From NCBI GenBank assembly GCA_003551865.1, contig PUNU01000070.1, forward strand, positions 1 through 8,884: a stretch of 8,884 bases of DNA, read 5' to 3'. Numbering within the stretch: position 1 is the stretch's first letter; every line of letters starts with the position of its first letter. The stretch is from Syntrophomonadaceae bacterium. Its GTDB lineage: Bacteria; Bacillota_D; Dethiobacteria; DTU022. Both the position numbers and the translations under genes were made by a program. Below the pieces are notes generated by a model. It was not told where the DNA came from and ran no database searches. It was given only the letters and a program-made list of their open reading frames with translations. Shown here one piece after another: positions 6,559 to 8,884 of the stretch.

Positions 6559-6930
6559 ATGACAAAAATACGGAGAAAGACCGGGCAAGTCGGAGAAAAT
6601 GCAGCCAGGAGCTACCTGGAAAAGCTCGGCTATAAGGTTGTCGATACCAATTACCGCTGCCCCCTGGGTGAAATTGATATTGTCGCCCGCGATAATGATA
6701 CCACAGTCATCGTTGAGGTGCGGACCCGCACAGGATCCGGCTTCGGTATCCCCGAAGAATCGATCACACCCGGCAAAGCCCGCCGCCTGCGCCGCCTGGC
6801 CCTTTATTATCTGCAGTCTGTTTACCGGCGGGAGGTTCCCTGCCGCATCGACCTGGTGGCGGTGACGATCAACAGCGCTACCCACAATGTGGTCAGGGTG
6901 AACCACATACAAAACATCATAAGCGGATAA
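6559..6930 (+). CDS. yraN: YraN/UPF0102 family endonuclease-fold protein
   Basis: A 123-residue member of UPF0102, a family with a restriction-endonuclease-like, Holliday-junction-resolvase-like fold that is often encoded after rnhB. Its function is poorly defined. Conserved residues are Glu13 in GENAARSYLEKLGY, Asp40 in CPLGEIDIVARD and Glu53 in IVEVRTR, which together resemble a PD-(D/E)xK active site with Arg in place of Lys, a variation I recall from other members such as E. coli YraN. RIDLVAV (96-102) near the end is also typical. The ATG at 6559 follows GGGAGG (6547-6552). A 128-nt gap separates it from rnhB, with no clear promoter or terminator in it; TCCCG/CGGGA at 6441-6459 is a short stem without a T-tract. 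Confidence 0.92.
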   Translation: MTKIRRKTGQVGENAARSYLEKLGYKVVDTNYRCPLGEIDIVARDNDTTVIVEVRTRTGSGFGIPEESITPGKARRLRRLALYYLQSVYRREVPCRIDLVAVTINSATHNVVRVNHIQNIISG

Positions 6931-6970
6931 GGCACCGATTAATCATTTTTTATAATGCGAGGTGGCTGTC

Positions 6971-7444
6971 ATGATCTATTTGGCGGTAGTCGGCGGCTCT
7001 GAATGCGACGAAGAAGAAAGAAAACTTGCCCTGGAAACGGGCAGAGAAATAGCCAGGCGGGGTGGCGTGGTGGTCTGCGGAGGCGGGAGCGGGGTCATGG
7101 AAGCGGCATCGAAAGGAGCCCGCCTTGCAGGCGGTGAAGTCCTGGGAATTTTGCCGGGAGCCGACCGGCGCCTCGGCAACCGCCACCTCAGTTACGCTGT
7201 AGCGACCGGACTGGGCGAAGCCCGCAACGCGATAATTACCCGCACAGCCGATGCCGTAATCGCCATCGGCGGAGAATACGGCACCCTTTCCGAAATAGCC
7301 CTGGCTCTAAAAATGGACAAACCGGTGATCGGCCTGCAAAGCTGGTCGCTTAAAGCGCCACACCCGGTAAGCACCGGCATCATTGACGCCGCCACCCCGG
7401 CAGAAGCAGTCACCAAAGCCCTAAATAATATCGGGACACGCTAG
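6971..7444 (+). CDS. TIGR00725/LOG-family Rossmann protein
   Basis: A 157-residue protein of the TIGR00725 group, related to the LOG (formerly annotated lysine decarboxylase) and SLOG Rossmann-like nucleotide-binding proteins. It begins with the strand MIYLAVVGGSE. The signature parts are VVCGGGSGVMEAASKGA (34-50) and LGEARNAIITRTADAVIAIGGEYGTLSE (81-108), the second containing the GGxxGTxxE motif that in LOG enzymes binds the nucleotide phosphate and contributes catalytic residues. LOG enzymes hydrolyse cytokinin or AMP-type nucleotides; whether this subgroup does is unknown, so I assign no reaction. I chose ATG 6971 over GTG 6962 because GAGGTGG (6959-6965) is its ribosome binding site. It follows yraN by 40 nt. 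Confidence 0.85.
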   Translation: MIYLAVVGGSECDEEERKLALETGREIARRGGVVVCGGGSGVMEAASKGARLAGGEVLGILPGADRRLGNRHLSYAVATGLGEARNAIITRTADAVIAIGGEYGTLSEIALALKMDKPVIGLQSWSLKAPHPVSTGIIDAATPAEAVTKALNNIGTR

Positions 7445-7574
7445 TTAATTGTAATTTCCGAAATTTCAGCCGTAAAAAATTTACCAATTTTGTTTGACAG
7501 GTGCCGGAAAAAATGAAGGAAATTAGAGCATAAAGAGCACGTTACTCTCCCTAAGCTTTGAAAGGCGGAGTTTT

Positions 7575-8213
7575 GTGGATTTATCTGTGTTGTTTTTTAC
7601 AGCTTTTCTAGTTGGGCTTTCCGGGGCGGTTATGCCCGGACCGGTTACTGCCGTGGCGGCGGAGCATACCCTTAAAAGAGGTATAATCGCGGCACCGCTG
7701 ATAACCTTCGGACACGGCATGATAGAGGTGCTGGTAATAATTCTCCTGGTTTTCGGCCTGGGCCGTTTTATGGCGGAACCGGGTGTTGCCGGTATAATCG
7801 GCAGTGCCGGCGGAATTGTCCTGGCCTGGATGGGGTTGAACATGATAAAAAGCGCCCGGGGCGGTACATTAACCCTTTATAAAACCGCTGACGATGAGAA
7901 AACCCCCGTAGGCCCTGTAACGGCAGGGGTGTTGAGCACTCTGGCCAATCCCTATCTAATCATCTGGTGGGCAACCGTAGGGGCCGGGTATGTGGCCCTG
8001 TCGCAGGAGCACGGCCTGCCGGGTTTACTGCTTTTTTATAGCGGCCATATCCTGGCCGACTTTTCATGGCTTTTCTTTATTGGAGCACTTCTGGTTACCG
8101 GAAAAAGATTTATCAGCGATCGCATCTACGGCGGCATCGTGGCCGTACTGGGCGTATTTTTAGTAGGGTTGGCTGTCTACTTTTTCTGGATGGGCCTCAA
8201 CTGGCTTCTGTGA
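7575..8213 (+). CDS. LysE-family transmembrane exporter
   Basis: A 212-residue integral membrane protein of the LysE/RhtB superfamily, whose members export amino acids or related small molecules. The substrate cannot be told here. About six hydrophobic segments are visible (approximately 4-24, 38-62, 70-92, 115-140, 148-172 and 184-209). The family signature near the first helix is GLSGAVMPGPVTAVAAEHTLKRG, and the fourth region has LANPYLIIWWATVGAGY. The N-terminal pattern with MPGP and the WW motif resembles the archaeal and clostridial LysE-like branch. The GTG start (7575) follows AAAGGCGGAG (7561-7570). A consensus -35 box TTGACA (7494-7499) lies in the 130-nt upstream gap, but I see no fitting -10. 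Its TGA stop (8211-8213) lies inside the first REP-like repeat. Confidence 0.88.
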   Translation: MDLSVLFFTAFLVGLSGAVMPGPVTAVAAEHTLKRGIIAAPLITFGHGMIEVLVIILLVFGLGRFMAEPGVAGIIGSAGGIVLAWMGLNMIKSARGGTLTLYKTADDEKTPVGPVTAGVLSTLANPYLIIWWATVGAGYVALSQEHGLPGLLLFYSGHILADFSWLFFIGALLVTGKRFISDRIYGGIVAVLGVFLVGLAVYFFWMGLNWLL

Positions 8214-8239
8214 CAATGGGGACGGGGCAATTTTGTCAC
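8210..8239. repeat. REP-like repeat unit 1 beside the RAYT gene
   Basis: A 30-bp unit bounded by the inverted ends GTGACAA (8210-8216) and TTGTCAC (8233-8239), enclosing the core ATGGGGACGGGGCAA (8216-8230). It differs from unit 2 by one base (ATGGGG against ATAGGG). An extra GTGACAA (8241-8247) follows after a single A, so TTGTCACAGTGACAA (8233-8247) is a perfect odd palindrome. The unit overlaps the lysE stop codon. Confidence 0.85.
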
Positions 8240-8248
8240 AGTGACAAT

Positions 8249-8278
8249 GTGACAATAGGGACGGGGCAATTTTGTCAC
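8249..8278. repeat. REP-like repeat unit 2 beside the RAYT gene
   Basis: Second copy of the 30-bp unit, 39 bp downstream of the first and in the same orientation, 29 of 30 bases identical. Its right end continues into GTGACA (8279-8284), making the perfect 12-bp palindrome TGTCACGTGACA (8273-8284). The RAYT stop codon abuts this palindrome, so the repeats fill the whole space between the two convergent genes. Confidence 0.85.
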
Positions 8279-8284
8279 GTGACA

Positions 8285-8884
8285 TCACTTGATTCTTGAA
8301 ATGATTCCCCTTGACATGCCAGTTGCTCTTTCTATTTGCCTGATTGAGAAATTTTCTTTTAATCTCCTTAAGATAGAATTTCTTTCATGCTTCGGTAATG
8401 ATGCGATTGTATGAGGTTCTTTACCATCTATAATCGCTACAATACTGGTTCTGATTTCTTCATCAGTCAATCGGCGGCTGTAACTAATTTCATATTTTTC
8501 ATTGATCATTTCATGGTGTAAATTGGTAAAAATCTGAATGGCCGTTTCTTTGCTTGCGGATAGACAACCCAATAAAAAATCGGTGTCTGTAAGAACCGTC
8601 GGGTATTTAGCACCGTTATTATAATCATGATAGCTGCTCCACTTAAAATCATTTAATTTACTTACAACACCGGCTCTAATGGGGTTTTGATGGATGTACC
8701 TTACCAATGAAAACAAATATTTCTCTTCTTCAACCGGCTTACTGGCAAACCGATTTCCAAAGAGACTGCCGCTTCTTGAGTATTTTTTGTTATACCAGCC
8801 GGCATAGATTGTTAATAATTTGTGCATTGCGGTAGTGCTGTCTCCTGCTTCTTTTTCTTGAAAGAGCAGATGAACATGATTGGA
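8285..8884 (-). CDS. REP-associated tyrosine transposase (RAYT), N-terminus outside the window
   Basis: A Y1/HUH-type transposase-like protein of the IS200/IS605-related RAYT group (TnpA-REP), which cuts and joins single-stranded DNA at REP hairpins. The frame is open to the window edge, and 199 residues are visible. The HUH metal-binding motif is HVH (visible residues 3-5, in NHVHLL). The catalytic tyrosine is expected at visible residue 63 in RYIHQNPIRAGVV, aligned by eye with the E. coli protein's DYIYINPVK. The typical FKWSSYHDY follows, and the last 20 residues form a helix-turn-helix (SIRQIERATGMSRGIISRIK). An internal Met at 8827 is not the start, because the HUH motif lies upstream of it. 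Base composition is about one-third GC in the lines I counted, against about 55% in core genes, which suggests acquisition. Confidence 0.9.
   Translation of the reverse strand, partial: SNHVHLLFQEKEAGDSTTAMHKLLTIYAGWYNKKYSRSGSLFGNRFASKPVEEEKYLFSLVRYIHQNPIRAGVVSKLNDFKWSSYHDYNNGAKYPTVLTDTDFLLGCLSASKETAIQIFTNLHHEMINEKYEISYSRRLTDEEIRTSIVAIIDGKEPHTIASLPKHERNSILRRLKENFSIRQIERATGMSRGIISRIK

Noticed and set aside
6427..6912. 161-residue open frame on the - strand opposite yraN
   Set aside because: It lies antisense to a well-supported yraN gene, has no ribosome binding site or recognisable motifs, and its composition is that of a reverse-strand shadow.
6951..6956. TATAAT just before the TIGR00725-family gene
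   Set aside because: No -35 box lies at the right distance (TAAGGC at 6928-6933), and a start about 7 nt downstream would cut into the gene's Shine-Dalgarno.
7472..7484. GTAAA-AAA-TTTAC hairpin after the TIGR00725-family gene
   Set aside because: The stem is only five A/T-rich pairs and the following T-rich run is interrupted, so it is too weak to call a terminator.
7494..7535. Consensus -35 box TTGACA before the LysE gene
   Set aside because: No acceptable -10 box occurs 16-19 bp downstream (the sequence there is AGGAAA or GAAATT), so I do not call a promoter, though an activator-dependent one is possible.
7523..7570. Possible riboswitch-like pairing (TTAGAG, AGAG/CTCT) before the LysE gene
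   Set aside because: The pairs are short and compete with each other, the gap is only 130 nt, and I recognise no known aptamer core such as lysine or guanidine.

Overview
The window is a stretch of Gram-positive (Firmicutes) chromosome, most likely from a moderately GC-rich member of the Clostridia. The evidence is the gene order ylxM-ffh-rpsP-khpA-rimM-trmD-rplS-lepB-rbgA-rnhB-yraN, all on the + strand. This is the classic low-GC Gram-positive SRP/ribosome-maturation cluster, lacking ylqD between khpA and rimM and with a type I signal peptidase between rplS and rbgA. Shine-Dalgarno sites are strong (GGAGG type), and TTG starts are unusually frequent: rpsP, rimM, lepB, rbgA and rnhB.

Layout. 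Bases 1-192 hold no gene. They carry an 84-bp hairpin-forming inverted repeat (13-96), a good sigma-A promoter (134-162), and a perfect 8-bp inverted repeat (167-190) over the expected transcription start. Bases 199-1911 encode YlxM and the SRP GTPase Ffh. After a 176-nt leader, 2088-4245 encode S16, KhpA, RimM, TrmD and L19, with an extended -10 promoter just before rplS. Bases 4265-6430 encode signal peptidase I, the 50S assembly GTPase RbgA (with an unusual G4 motif, HKAD in place of NKxD) and RNase HII. Bases 6559-8213 encode YraN, a LOG/TIGR00725-family Rossmann protein and a LysE-type membrane exporter. The right edge (8285-8884, - strand) is an AT-rich REP-associated tyrosine transposase (RAYT), cut off by the window end and convergent with the LysE gene.

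How the parts fit. The core genes couple co-translational targeting and secretion (Ffh, LepB) to ribosome and tRNA maturation (S16, RimM, TrmD, L19, RbgA), plus nucleic-acid housekeeping (KhpA, RNase HII, YraN). The accessory signal is at the two edges. Two 30-bp REP-like units sit in tandem between lysE and the RAYT gene and share the core ATGGGGACGG with the arms of the hairpin at 13-96. The left element therefore looks like an inverted REP doublet (REPIN-like), and the right one like a tandem doublet next to the probable mobilising enzyme. No defence system, CRISPR array, tRNA or rRNA is visible. Apart from the REP/RAYT pair, the window is ordinary conserved chromosome.
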